Shown piece after piece: positions 12,571 through 23,625 of a stretch of DNA of 64,000 bases. Positions within the stretch are counted from its first letter, which is position 1; each line of letters starts with the position of its first letter. Under the pieces are notes generated by a model, which was not told where the DNA came from, did no database searches, and saw only the letters and a list, made by a program, of their open reading frames with translations. This DNA is from Euleptes europaea (taxonomy: Eukaryota > Chordata > Lepidosauria > Squamata > Sphaerodactylidae). A program made the translations under genes and the position numbers. The stretch lies in assembly GCF_029931775.1 (NCBI RefSeq), contig NC_079318.1:55592659-55656658 (forward strand). The letters run 5' to 3'.

Positions 12571-14093
12571 GCTGGTCATGGAGAGAGGAGAGTAAAAACC
12601 ACCACCACCCTACTGTGGCCAGCTTGCCCTTCTCCTGGGTGGCTGCCATGGTAGTGGTTTTGCTCTCTCTTCTCTGCAGTCAGCTTGCCCTCCTCCCAAT
12701 AGCCACATCAGTACTGGAATGAGCGCGCAGAGGCAGCAGAAAAGGCGTGTATGTGAAGGGGGGGTCCACTGGAGAGGATGACCATTTTATTTGCATCCTT
12801 TCAACAAGGCCTGGAGATTGGGGAGGCTTGCAGCGTACCAGTCCTGCAGTCTTTCTAGGATTTGACAGGTGGGAATCACCTGCCAACCATAAGCACCACC
12901 AGAAAATGGCTTTGCCCATGTTCCCAAAACATTGAGTGGGTACCACACTGGGGAATGGTGCTCAGAAGAGCCACATGTGACTCCCAAGCCACTGAGTATC
13001 ACTGCTGTAAGGATTATACAGGTACTGAACACTTGTTAATGCTATTACTAAACGTCTGAGCTAAAGATAGATATGGCTCAGATAGGACATGCTGAGAGAA
13101 GTGATCAGATGAATTCTGCTGAAATTAAGCAGCTGAAACTAGGCTTGGGCGGAAAACTTCACTCCCCATTTTGGGCATGAAGAGATTCATTGCTCACGCT
13201 CAAGACTGTGAGAGAAGTACTTTCTCAAAACACCTTACCGTACCTACCAGTTTCCCATAGGGTACTAGTGTTGATAAAAAAACTTGTAAAAATTAGTCAT
13301 TATTAACTACTTTAGTACAAACCTTCAGTGTTGTTTTTTTTTAACTAGGCGAAAAGGAAAGAGCACTGAGTGGAGAAAGGGGGAGTGGGGCTTAACACTG
13401 AACTTGCCCCACTGTTTCTCCTTGTCTTTCAGTCTGGATGATCTTAACAGAACTGGAAAGTCACCCCTCAATACAGATGGAAGGAAACTGGTCCAGGGAA
13501 TTTCACAGACAGCTAGTAAGTCATTTGGCTTTTATTCCCCGTGAGCTTTGAATGCATTAATGAACGTCCCTAGGAAAAATTCTTCAATTAAGAGCTGAAT
13601 GTGCCACCTTCACAGCCCACCGTTTCTTCATTTATCCATTCCAGCTTTACTGATGAAGAGCAGAGATGCTGTTAATTCTGAATGGCTTTACTTTGTACGC
13701 CCAAGCAATTCATAACTCATTTACACAGGAGCAGCTCCAGTGAATTTAGTAAGTCTACCAGTGAAGTAAAGAGGCTCCAGATTGCCATCACAATTAGCAG
13801 CACATTAATTATCTTCCTTATTATTCCATACAGCAAGTGTGAGCAAAATATGCTTGATATTAAATTTGCATTTTAACAAGGCTAATGAGTGCATGCTTGG
13901 AATGAATGTCTACTAATTAGTTTTTGTTTGTTCATCTATCAAGTGCCTGTCAATCAAGGGCAATTTTAAAATAAATTTTTCACATGTCAGGGTAACTGCA
14001 TTTGATACTACTTCAGGTTACAAATCATGCTGGAGGCATCTGTTCATCTCTGTGGGTATACCCATTTTCTATATCTCTACACCTGAATGGTAT
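12571..14093. other. unassigned part of COX7A2L intron 1
   Basis: No exon or clear repeat family recognised. The stretch 12580-12960 is moderately GC-rich and carries several overlapping open frames on both strands, none with recognisable protein similarity. Confidence 0.4.
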
Positions 14094-14262
14094 AAGTTAA
14101 GAGTGCTGGACTAGGATCTGGAAAAAAAAGGGTTGAATCCCCATTCTGCCATGGAAGTTCAGTGGGCCAGTCACACGCTTATCCTAGCCTACCTCAGAGG
14201 GTTGTTGTTGCAAAGGTAAAATGGAAGAAGAGAAAATGATGTTGTAAGCTTCGTTGGATTCC
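14094..14262 (+). mobile_element. diverged tRNA-derived SINE
   Basis: Contains 'ggttgaatccccattctgcc' (B-box-like), 'cagtgggccagtcacacgcttatcctagcctacctcagagggttgttgttg' in decayed form and the tail region. It belongs with the single-head copies at 22160 and 51415. Confidence 0.6.
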
Positions 14263-14956
14263 CATTGGGGACAAAAGTATGGCACAAATATTTAAGTAAA
14301 CAAATAGTGGATACCTTTTATACATGCATACACAACAGGCCAAAACCATGCCGTCCATCAACATGCAATATTTGTGAACCTCTAACTGAGAAGAGACTGC
14401 AACAGAATGCTGATGAGCACGGCATCAGTTTGGATTGGGGGAAAAACACAGGTTCTACAAACAGGGCATACCTTTGCCTGTGTACTGTTGGTAGAGTAGG
14501 GATGGGAAGAGAGTGGAAAGGCAGGGAAACCAAGGGCCAAACCAGAGTTGACTCAAAGGCCATGTCACCAGCAGGTTTTTTAAAATGCTGATTTGCAACC
14601 CCAGGTAGCTGCTTTGAAGATCAGGAAGGGGGAAGTGTGTTTAATGATTTCCTTCTGTACCTGTTCCTTGATTTAAAATGCCTCTCCAAAGGTGCAATTA
14701 GTTCTAATAGGAAAAGACATGGGGGGTTTGGTGCCTGAATTCATATATTTTCTTACAAAAGCCTACTGCAGATTGAGAGATTTTAAACTGTGGAAGAGGC
14801 ATGGAAAGAAAAGGTTAAACACCCTCTTTCCCGTGACCCTTCCCCAACCTTCAAAGTAGCTGGGGGTGGGGGCCGCACAGCTTTTTAAAAACTGCCGAAG
14901 ACCCAGTACCGCCCTTGGAAGTATCTTTCTCAGGCAAATGGGTCTTGCATGTTAAG

Positions 14957-15120
14957 TCTGGTTTGGCCATGACACAGAGAGAGCCCAGAAGCAGGATAGC
15001 TTTAATGGGACGGGGCACAACAGGCAAGTGGGCTGATAAGTAATGACCTGAGAAAAAGGTCATTGCTTATCAGCCCACTATCCTGCTTCTGGACTCTCTC
15101 TGTGTCATGGCCAAACCAGA
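14957..15120. repeat. nested fold-back (hairpin) structure
   Basis: Outer arms 14957-15001 and 15076-15120 are reverse complements over about 43 bp with two or so mismatches. Inner arms, about 15027-15049 and 15057-15079, pair over 23 bp with one mismatch around a 7-base loop. About 25 bp on the left side (15002-15026) have no partner. The whole looks like a palindrome with one deletion, by template switching or from a snap-back element. Confidence 0.8.
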
Positions 15121-15339
15121 GAAAAAGGATACACAGGAATCCTGAGCCAAAAAAAGATTCTGAAAAGTCAGAGCTAAAGAAAGGAGTAATTAAAGAAGAC
15201 ACACACACAAACCCCTCCCATGCAGCTCTGGAACAGGAGGCAATACAGGATGCCAGATTAAAGGGAAGGGTGAAGGAGCCGTGGGGACACATGGGCTGTA
15301 GCCCAGGTAGCCTATGGGGCTAAACACACATCTATCCAT

Positions 15340-15595
15340 CTAAAATATTTACAGGGTGCTTCTTAGACATCCGTAAGAGAAGTGCTTTGCAGTAATCAAG
15401 TCTGGATGTCACAAAAGCATGGCTCAACATGGCAAGGTCTTCTTCATCCTGTGGCTTGCTTCTCAACAAGGCCAGGACCAGAACTACCTGAAGACTCCGA
15501 TCCTGAAGCAATGGCGACACCACTACTTCATTAACACCAAGTCTCTCCCACATAATCTCAGTATTGTCTGGATCCAGCTTTGACCTTATCAACCC
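15340..15595 (-). mobile_element. LINE reverse-transcriptase fragment
   Basis: The minus strand encodes AMLSHAFVTSRLDYCKALL, the conserved '-HAF-TSRLDYCNAL-' block of L2/CR1-group non-LTR reverse transcriptases, downstream of the catalytic core. Only this block is clear. The clade is not resolved. Confidence 0.7.
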
Positions 15596-15911
15596 TGATC
15601 TATTTCAGCACATCCTTCAAACATGTATTTAGGACAGAAACAACAGCTTCTTGTTACTGGCAATGGAATACAGAGCTAGGTATGTTTTAATAACATCCAA
15701 CTCCAAGGCTCCCGACTCAGTGACACAGATGTCAAACAGCTTCATCAGCATCAAACCCTTCACAAACCCACAAATTCCCATGGGACTAAGTTAGCATCAC
15801 CAGTAGACACCCATGGACAAATTAAAGCAAAAAGCAAATTCCTTGTATAGCAATCCCCAATACCCTGTTTAAATTTTCCAAACAGCTGAAAAAAATAATA
15901 AATAGTACTGA

Positions 15912-16025
15912 GCTAGTCCTGGAGATTTGGGGGGTGGATAGGGACCTCAAGGGGGTACAATGCCACAGAGTCCTCTCTCCAAAGCATCCATTTTCTCCAG
16001 GGGAACTGATCTCTATAGAATGGAG
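15912..16025 (-). mobile_element. short hAT-type element, partial
   Basis: The minus-orientation family signature 'cattttctccaggggaactgatctctatagaatggagatt' is preceded by 'cctggagatttggggggtgg...acaatgccacagagtcc'. Both terminal TAGGGTTGCC motifs are missing, so no target duplication can be read. Confidence 0.6.
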
Positions 16026-16341
16026 ATTTCCTTAGTTTGATCTATGAAATGTTAAAGCATGTGGTTTCAAACAGATTATTCCCAGGAGCCTACAGCTGAG
16101 AAACATATAAACATATTGTATAACAACAGAACATACAAAGTAATAAGCCACGTTTTCCTTTAAATGCACATTTAGGCATTTCTCTCAACAAAGGCACCCA
16201 AAACATCCAACCCAACGAAATAAAATCAAAAACTACAAACACACCAAAAAGCAACACAAACCAGCTTAGATCCCACTGCAGTTTTCTTCCCTGTTTGTAA
16301 ACAAAGGAAGAAAAAGAAAGGGGCCAATCAAGACACTTCAT

Positions 16342-16502
16342 GAGAGCCAGCGTGGTGTAGTGGTTAAGAGCAGTGGTTTTGGAGCAGTGGACTCTGATCT
16401 GGAGAACCAGGTTTGATTCCCCACTCCTCCACATGAGCGGCAGACTCTAACCTGGTGAACTAGGTTGGTTTCCCCACTCCTACACTCAAAGCCTGCTGGG
16501 TG
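16342..16502 (+). mobile_element. tRNA-derived SINE, 5' half (split by L1)
   Basis: Head with A box 'gtggtgtagtggttaagagc' and B box 'aggtttgattcccc', then the second unit up to 'aaagcctgctgggtg', where the L1 interrupts it. The remainder resumes at 18222. Confidence 0.9.
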
Positions 16503-18221
16503 GTGTCAACATATCTTCACAAAATAATACGCTTTTAAGGTTAAACTACTTGAAAATATGGGGAGAAATAGAAAAAGATTTGAATCTATGGTCAAAGATG
16601 AACATTTCATGGTTAGGAAGGATATCGACGATAAAGATGAACGTTCTTCCTAGATTAAATTTCTTATTTCAATTTTTGCCGATTGACATCCCCGAAAGTA
16701 CATTAGAAAATTGGCAAAAACAAATCAATCGATTTGTCTGGAACGGAAAAAAAACGAGAGTAAGATTTAAAGTCCTTCAAGACGAAAAGAAAAGAGGAGG
16801 GCTGGCAATGCCCAATATTAAACTATACTACCATGCAGCCTGCCTATCTTGGATAACCGAATGGGTAAAACAACCAAAAAGTCGACATGTTACTTTAGAA
16901 CGGGCGGACTTGGGACAGGGTTTTCACAAAGTTTTGTGGGACCCTAAATCAAAAATCCAAAAAGATAAAGTACAAGAAGATTGCGATGTCAAAACAGCGT
17001 TATTGAAAGTCTGGAAAAGATATAAAAAGAGAATAAGTCCTTCTCCACCATCTATAATGTCACCAACTGAAGCTTATCATGATAATGTTAAACTAAAACC
17101 GGGTGTTCATTTTACCTACAATGACATGATAGAGTCCACGGGTGAAATCAAGGATATGATTAAACTTCAAGAAAAATTTCAAAAGTTGAATTGGTTAACT
17201 TTTTTACAATTGAGATCCAATTTGCAAAAAGACTGCTTATATCCACAACCTTTTCGTGAACCAACTGAATTTGAGCAGTTAATATCTAAAAATGATTCAC
17301 ACATATTAGGAAAAATATATAAACTTCTCTTGAAATACGACACAGAAGAAGAACAAGTGAAAATAAACATGATAAAGTGGATGCAAAATCTCGGAGAAAT
17401 GATTAATATGGACTTATGGGAAAAACTTTGCTCTTCCGAATTGAAATACACTGTTTCCCAAGAAGTGAAAGAAAATTGGTACAAGACCTTCTACAGATGG
17501 TATCTGACTCCTAATATGCTTTCCCAAATGACAACTCCAGGGAAAAAAGGCGCATGTTGGAAATGTCAAGAATCTGACGGTTCTTATTTTCATGTTTGGT
17601 GGACGTGTCCAAAGCTACAACCATACTGGAAAAGAGTTCATCGTGAACTACAATTGATGTTAGATATGAAGTTTACATTCGACCCAAAATTATACTTACT
17701 CAGTATAGTACCGTTAAATTTACCTCAAAAACTGCATGACGTTTTTAAATATGCCACAACAGCTGCCAGAACAATTCTAGCAAGAACATGGAAACAAACC
17801 CACACACCTGAAATTGATGATTGGAAAGAAAAACTTCTGGAATATGCAGTAATGGCTAAAATGACTGATGAACTAAATCCCAAACTCAGCGAATCTACCG
17901 AGCAATTTCAGGAAAAGTGGGCATCTTTTTATACATATATGAAATGCAACTAACATGAATAATCTATGCTAAAATATTATAATACTTTGTTGTATACTTT
18001 TTACCTCAAATAACTGTTAAATAAGAATAAGAATTTTTAAAATACAAGAGATATTATGATGCAAGAACTTCAAACCAAAGTCACTTTGTAACTTTATTTC
18101 ATTCAAAAATCATTTTACAATACTGTATTGTCTTTACAATGTTAACAGCTACCCCTTTCCCTTTTTCCTTTCCTGTACCCCTTAAACATATAAAGAAAAT
18201 AAAAACTATATAAAAAAAAAA
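16503..18221 (+). mobile_element. 5'-truncated L1 LINE inside a SINE
   Basis: A 1.7-kb L1 tail: the C-terminal part of ORF2, a 3' UTR of about 260 bp, and a poly(A) run at about 18212-18224. It sits between two copies of the 15-bp sequence AAAGCCTGCTGGGTG (16488-16502 and 18222-18236), a target-site duplication as expected from L1 target-primed reverse transcription. The interrupted host sequence is a tRNA-derived SINE, which is therefore older. The perfect duplication and the open frame suggest a young insertion. The L1 runs in plus orientation within intron 1 of COX7A2L, antisense to the gene. Confidence 0.93.
16505..17953 (+). pseudogene. L1 ORF2p C-terminal fragment
   Basis: An open frame of about 480 codons runs from the insertion junction to a TAA at 17951-17953. 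It lacks the endonuclease and the reverse-transcriptase catalytic core. What remains starts after the core: LKIWGEIEKDLNLWSKMNIS, then the block ISWLGRISTIKMNVLPRLNF and '-LPIDIPESTLENWQKQINRFVW', typical of the L1 region after the RT palm. Near residue 340 is the C-terminal Cys/His motif CWKCQESDGSYFHVWWTC, a hallmark of L1 ORF2p. No start codon of its own: the frame simply begins at the truncation, and the first usable codon is not a real start. Not a host gene. The lack of internal stops over 1.4 kb again suggests recent arrival. Confidence 0.93.
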
Positions 18222-18390
18222 AAAGCCTGCTGGGTGACCGGGCTAGTCACAGCTCTCTTAGAGCTCTCTCAGCCCCACCTACCTCACAGGATGTCTGTTA
18301 TGGGGAGGAGAAAGTGATTGTAAGCCAGTTTGATTCTTCCTTAAGTTGTAGAGAAAGTCAGCATATAAAAAACAACTCTTATTATTATTA
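18222..18390 (+). mobile_element. tRNA-derived SINE, 3' half (split by L1)
   Basis: Continues the SINE from 16502: 'gcctgctgggtgaccgggctagtcacag', 'cacctacctcacaggatgtctgttatgg', and the tail 'gcatataaaaaacaac', followed by a short (TTA)n run at about 18378-18400. Confidence 0.9.
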
Positions 18391-18404
18391 TTATTATTAG
18401 CAAT

Positions 18405-18620
18405 TATGAAGAGAGTCTGGAGAATGGGGTTTGATTCCCCACTCCTCCGCATGAAGCCTGCTGGGTGACCATGGGTCAGTCATAGTTCTCTCAGATCTCT
18501 CTCAGCCCCACCTACCTCACAAGGTGCCTGTTGTGGGGAGAGGAAGGTGACTGTAAACCACTTTATGACTCCTTAAAGGTAGAGAAAAGCAGGGTATAAA
18601 AACCAACTCTTCTTCAGTCT
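18405..18620 (+). mobile_element. tRNA-derived SINE, partial
   Basis: Starts within the head at 'gtctggagaatggggtttgattcccc' and carries the body and the tail 'gggtataaaaaccaactcttcttc'. It lies just after the previous copy in the same orientation; the first 40-50 bp of the head are lost. Confidence 0.8.
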
Positions 18621-18744
18621 ACAAGCATATAACTCTGAAGGTCAACCAAGCCCACACAAATCGTCCTCTCCGTCTTCTCTTGCTTCAAGCTGCTGTAATT
18701 CTTGCCACTTATAGTCTTCCTGCCTTTTCTCCAAGGATCTCCTT

Positions 18745-18880
18745 TTTATTTTTCAGTTATCACATAATTATACTTGACTGACCCAAGGTCACCCAATAAG
18801 CTTCGTGGCTGAGTTGAGATTTGAACCCAGGACTCCTCAGTCCAATACTCCTTAGCCACAACACTAGGCAGATTCCCAGT
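18745..18880 (-). mobile_element. tRNA-derived SINE, single-head type, partial
   Basis: Minus-orientation sequence 'ctgacccaaggtcacccaataagcttcgtggctgagttgagatttgaacccaggac' followed by a decayed A box ('ccttagccacaacactaggcag'). Same type as the copies at 22160 and 51415. Confidence 0.7.
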
Positions 18881-19101
18881 CAGAGCAGTCTCCCTCCCCA
18901 ACAAGGGCCGCCAGCTCTTGACACCCACTATATTCCCCCCTAAGACATCTTTTCCGAGTTCTCTTCGTTATCTGTCCCCTCTGAGAAAATCGGCCCTCGT
19001 GAGGACTGTTAACAAATAAATAAATAACCCCGCTTTAGTGTAAGACGCTGAAGGTCAAGGCCTCTGTAACGGACAGGGAAGCGCGGAGGGCTATCCGTTA
19101 C

Positions 19102-19173
19102 CTGCGGAATATAGGCGGAAGAAGCGCTGGCCCCGACCAGCCTCTGCGTGAAGCTGCTGAACTTGTAATACAT
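19102..19173 (-). CDS. COX7A2L: COX7A2L (SCAF1) coding exon 1, start
   Basis: Encodes the first 24 residues: MYYKFSSFTQRLVGASASSA, then YIPQ. Human starts MYYKFSGFTQKLAGAWASEA then YSPQ. The protein is made in the cytosol and imported into the inner mitochondrial membrane, where it promotes joining of complex III and complex IV. The start is the ATG at 19173-19171. The frame stays open upstream to 19341, but the human protein begins at this Met, so I take it as the start. Just upstream is a CACGTG E-box-like hexamer. The donor is CAG|GTAACGG at 19101. With exons 2 and 3 the protein is 116 residues (human 114). The exon lies in a CpG-rich stretch. COX7A2L and KCNG3 are on the same strand, as in human. 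Confidence 0.96.
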
Positions 19174-19700
19174 AGCGGCACGTGGGAACGGCTCCCCTGA
19201 TCGACACACGCCGCTCCGCTCCCGAGCCCGGTAAGGAGACAGGCACGCGCCTGCGACGGCTCCAAAGAAAGGACCTTCTCCGCGTCCAAATCTTTCTTGG
19301 ACCCCCAGTACGGAAGGAGGTTTACCTGCATGCCTGAGCATTTCAGCCGCAAAAAGAGAGTGCAGCCGCTTAAATAATACTTAGAGAGAGCCTATGAAAT
19401 AACATGCTTCAAATCCCGCAGACAGTTTATTTTCCAACTTCAAAAGGAATAAAGTTTTGAGTCAGGCAAGACGTGGGCAGCCCGAAAGTTCGGCTGGCCG
19501 GCGCACGCGCATTTGTTGTCCTTGCCTTACCGATTCTGTGAGGAAGCGAAGGATCCGAAATGGACCAATCGCCGTTGAGAAAGAAAGCCTGACAACGGTT
19601 GCTAGGACAGAACGGAAGTATGGGGTGGGAGGATAAGGTTGCAGTGGCGACGAAGCAGCGAAACGGGAATTGCGCTAGAAACAATACAAATATAGCTAAG
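19174..19700 (-). promoter_or_regulatory. COX7A2L: COX7A2L promoter and 5' UTR (CpG-rich)
   Basis: CpG density is clearly higher than in the surrounding DNA. Motifs: GCGCACGCGCA at 19501-19511, close to the NRF1 site typical of nuclear genes for mitochondrial proteins; CCAAT at 19564-19568; ACGGAAGT, an ETS core, at 19612-19619. There is no TATA box, which fits a broad housekeeping promoter. The start site is not fixed. The same stretch could work on both strands, but no plus-strand gene was found. Confidence 0.6.
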
Positions 19701-19984
19701 CAAGGTAATAAAGCACAGGATTAGGAGATGTCGCTGCTTTTCCTGGTTGTAAGCAGGTGCGAGGTCTTTGAGTTGAATGGGAGGTGCGCAGATGTGTCCT
19801 GAACGTTCAGCGCTCCCTTTCCTGCGGATGTTTCCATGTCCCCCGGAGAGATGTCAAAGACATCTTTGCTGACCCACTTGAAAACAGGCGTGGAAGGCTT
19901 GAACCAGTGGTTCAAATTTGAAATGTAGAAAGGTGTCCTTGACGTACACACCCATCTTTAATTCCAATGGCTTAGTCTTTGAAT

Positions 19985-20425
19985 TGCATGTCTCATTAGG
20001 AAGCATAAGAGTCCTGCTGGGTCGGACCAGTGGTCCATCAAGTTCTGTTTCACACAGTGGCCAACTAGTTGCCTTGGAGAGCCAACAAACAGGGTATAGT
20101 GCCAAGGCCCTCTCCTGATACGGCCTTACTGCATTGGGATACAGAGGTTTCTTTTTAGTCAGCATGGATAGTGGTCATTGACCTATCCTCCATGAATCTG
20201 TCTAATCTCACTTCAGTGTTCATGGCCATCATTATGTTAGCTGGCAGAGAATTCCCTAATTACTCCTGGAATAAAGAAGCATTTCCTTTTGCCTGACCTA
20301 AACTTCATTGGGTGCCTCTGAGTTCTAGTCCACTTTTTCCACCCTATGCATAAATGTGCAAGTTTTTATTATGTCCCCTTTAGTCACCTTTTTTTCTAAT
20401 TTGAAAAGTGTTGGTATTCTTTCTG
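19985..20425 (-). mobile_element. CR1-like LINE 3' fragment
   Basis: Minus orientation. The 3' UTR motif, read on the plus strand as 'gagtcctgctgggtcggaccagtggtccatcaag', starts near 20007. It continues into decayed coding-end sequence ('gaattccctaattac...gaagcatttccttttgcctgacctaaact', 'attatgtccccttta'). This is the counterpart of the plus-strand copy at 12069. Confidence 0.75.
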
Positions 20426-20621
20426 ATATACATCAATCAGAACTGTACATAATATTCCCAAAGAGGATGCACCAAAGATCTATAAAAGGGCATTACAGTT
20501 TTTGTGTGGATTAAAAATAGGTAAGTGTTCATATGGTCCAGTGAGACCAAATTCATGCAAAATAGCTAGAGTACAATCCTTGTACAAGAAGAAATCCTTG
20601 TGCCACCTTGCTCCTCAGGAA

Positions 20622-20745
20622 CTGAAGAAGAAGAGTTTTTATATGCCGACTTTCTCTACCACTTAAGGAAAAATCATACCGGCTTACAATCACCTTCCCT
20701 TCTCCTCTGCTGTGAGATAGATGGGGCGGAGAGAGTTCTGCACCC
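20622..20745 (-). mobile_element. tRNA-derived SINE, 3' part
   Basis: Minus-orientation tail 'gaagaagaagagtttttatatgccgactttctctaccacttaagg' with part of the body ('cggcttacaatcaccttccc'). The head is missing. Confidence 0.75.
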
Positions 20746-22159
20746 TTTGCAAAACATCCCCAGTCTGAACTGCAAATCAGACAGTGGCTGTAAGAGACCT
20801 TTGATAATGTAATGAGACAACTTGACAAACTTTAGAGAAATACTGAGCCTCTAGATAGAGTGAAAACAGAAATAAAGTTTCTTGAGGGGAATAATACAAA
20901 TATCTGAGCTGGGGAATTAACAAAGTCAAGCAATCAAAAGACTATCAAGCTTTCAAAAGACCATCAGACATTCACAAATAATCTAAAACAACTCAAAGGG
21001 GAAGAGAAACCGGAACATGTGTCACACAGGTACTACTATCAACTGGGTGATTTGTACTGGACGAAGGGGAATATTTTCTGGGCCCAGTTATAGGACAGGC
21101 TTCATCCTCTCCATCCTTGGAAAGAAGGATAGGGGCAAGTTGTCCAGGTGTGCCACCTGCCTGGTTAAAGATGATGGCTCACAGTCCTGGAAATATTTAC
21201 AAATGGGGTAATGGGAGGTATTCAGGCTGGGTGGTATGTATTTGGGGTCTCTCTGGGGTTAAGTGGTGAGTTGTGGTCTTGGCAGGAAATTATAAATAGT
21301 ATACATTGAGGTAAAAGCCTTTCTTTCAGAAATGGTAATATAACAGGTACTTTATGTGGCTAAATTCACATGTATTACTAAGTGGCCTTGATTAATGATC
21401 TAATGGCCAGAGACTGGGCATAGAAGAGTTCTGTCTGAGACATCCATTTCAATTCCAGTTAACATGGTTGAATTAGGTGCTATGCTGTATCTTGTCTTGA
21501 AAGTGGACATAAACCTATTTTAATGGCTGTTATGTGACATCCAGAGAGAAACTGGTCCCATTATCAAGATGAAAACTGAAGGGATGAGGAGGAGAGAAAT
21601 AAAATGAACCACCATGGAAGGTTGTTGGCAGGTGGGGAATGTTGCAGAAACAGGAAAATATATTACCTTTCTGCAGCACTGTTTTGTGCCACTTGAACCT
21701 GTTTTATCATTGTCTTGCTGCTATGTCCTAGCTTTGAACCTTACGAAACATATCCATCAGACCTCTTTTTGTTGCTGATGTACTATCTTGGGGCTCTGAT
21801 ACTGGATCAAGAAATCTGACTCATGTTTAGAGTTTGGGGAACTCGATATAGTGAAATTCCATTTCTTAGGTAAAGGACCATTGGGATTGTAGAAAGCAAA
21901 ATGGACCATACCAGAGATGGCGTGTATTCCTTAGAACATTGAAGTCCTCTAGGTAATTCATTTTATAACACATCAAAGACCAGGTATTATTCTTTTGTCA
22001 CAGGATATTTTGCCTCAAGGAAGTACTTCCATTTTGGAAATAATATGTTTTCCCAGCTCTCAAGTGACACTATAATATTACAGAGAAAATGTGTTTCTTT
22101 TCCCAGGTAGTAGGATTATTGAGGTATACAGCATGGTCTAGAATGTACTTGAATGAATG
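20746..22159. other. unassigned intergenic DNA
   Basis: No exon or recognisable repeat. The small open frame at 21017-21211 has no similarity that I recognise. Confidence 0.35.
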
Positions 22160-22340
22160 TCACAGAATCCAGTGTAGTGAGTTTGTGTGGTATAGAGGTT
22201 ATAGTTTAGGATTAGAATCTAGGAGACCAGAGTTCAAATCCCCACTCAGCCATGAAAGCTTGTTGGGTGACCTTGGGCCAGTCGCAGGGTTGTTGTCAGG
22301 ATAAAATGGGAAAGGCAGAATTTGGAGTTCCTTGGAGGAA
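22160..22340 (+). mobile_element. tRNA-derived SINE, single-head type
   Basis: tRNA-like head: A box 'gtggtatagaggttatag', B box 'agagttcaaatcccc'. Body: 'cactcagccatgaaagcttgttgggtgaccttgggccagtcgcag' and 'ggttgttgtcaggataaaatgg'. It differs from the two-unit copies by lacking the repeated 'agcggcagactctaatctggtg' unit. Confidence 0.8.
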
Positions 22341-22344
22341 TGTA

Positions 22345-23355
22345 CTAGATAGACAGGAACAGTTTGCATAATTCTAGAACGTTTTCATAGTCACCTCTAG
22401 GTGCAAAATATCCAAAAATGTTGACATGATATATGCAATACTTACTTTCTTATCAAACCTAATTGTGGTATTTGGCATATTTATGAAATTTAAAATTTCA
22501 GCAAGCAAACTTGCAATTGTAGTCAATACGAATGATAGAGCACTGCAGTGCTGCCCCCAATGCTACCTTAAGCACTTGCATTTTAATTTTTGCCATCAGA
22601 GAGGCAGGCAAAATTAAAGTTGAAAACATAGAGCACACATTTTGTAGTAAACAAAAGAAAGTGAATTATTTGGTCAGAAATAGTGTCACACAATTGCAGT
22701 AGGATCACCACCTTATTTGGATGTAGAGGTAAACTTTATAGCATTGGAATCACCCAGTTCGTCAGTTGTATATTTTCTTCTTACACACTATAGCATATTA
22801 AGTGTGGGCAAGATTAGGAACATTTAAACAATAAGCATATCCTTGAAAATATGTTGTATATGTCTGCAGTATACAATGGAATTATCATTCTCTGTTGTTG
22901 ATAGTCTTACATAAAAGTCTTCATGCTATACATTTTGAGTAACACCTTGTCTTAAAAGCGAAAATATTCCATTGGGGTTTTCCCCCCAGTGCTCCCCAAA
23001 ATTGCCATTTTTTTCTGTTGGAACATTGGGGGGAGTCCTTGGGAAATATGAGAAAAAACTCCCCCTCCCCTGAATTCTTCTGCCCTCCCTCGCCAACTTT
23101 CTATGTTTTGTGCTATGGAATACCCTCTCCCTGGAGGTCTTTTGACCATGGCCTTTGCCTATCAGAAGACCAGTAAAAATACTCCTGTCTGGCCTTTGGT
23201 TGTGGAGCCTATGCTGGTTTATTGTTGTATTCTGCTGGTTGAAATAGTTGATATATTTTGACTAGATTTTATTGTTTTAATATTGTTCTTATGTTTTGGT
23301 CCTAGACTATAAATTGCTTTATAAAAGTTCTGTAAAAAAAATTCTGAACGAATAT
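22345..23355. other. unassigned intergenic DNA
   Basis: AT-rich, no coding potential recognised. Around 22960-23150 is a more GC-rich patch on which I can put no name. Confidence 0.35.
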
Positions 23356-23585
23356 TGAGTGGCAGGCTCTACTCTGGAGAACCGTGTTTGATTCTTCACC
23401 CCTCCACATGAAGCCTGCTGGGTGACCTTGGGCTAGTTACAGTTCTGTCCAAACTCTCTCAGCCCCACCTACCTCACAAGGTGGCTGTTGTGGGGTTCGG
23501 GGGGGAAGGGGAGGTGGTTGTAAGCCACTTTGAGAGCTCTTTGGGTAGAGAAAAGTGGGGTATAAAAACCAACTCTTCTTCTTTG
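23356..23585 (+). mobile_element. tRNA-derived SINE, partial
   Basis: Begins inside the head ('ggcaggctctactctggagaaccgtgtttgattc') and has the full body and tail ('gtataaaaaccaactcttcttctt'). Confidence 0.8.
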
Positions 23586-23625
23586 TCTTTTCTGTAATCA
23601 TTTCAAAAAGGGTATAATGTATGGT

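Noticed and set aside
16550-17953. 467-codon open frame as a host gene
   Set aside because: It is the C-terminal part of L1 ORF2p, with poly(A) and target duplication. The first codon is TTG, not a real start.
19009-19341. 110-residue frame starting upstream of the COX7A2L start
   Set aside because: The frame runs through 5' UTR and past the splice donor. Similarity to the known protein starts at the ATG at 19173 and stops at the donor at 19101.
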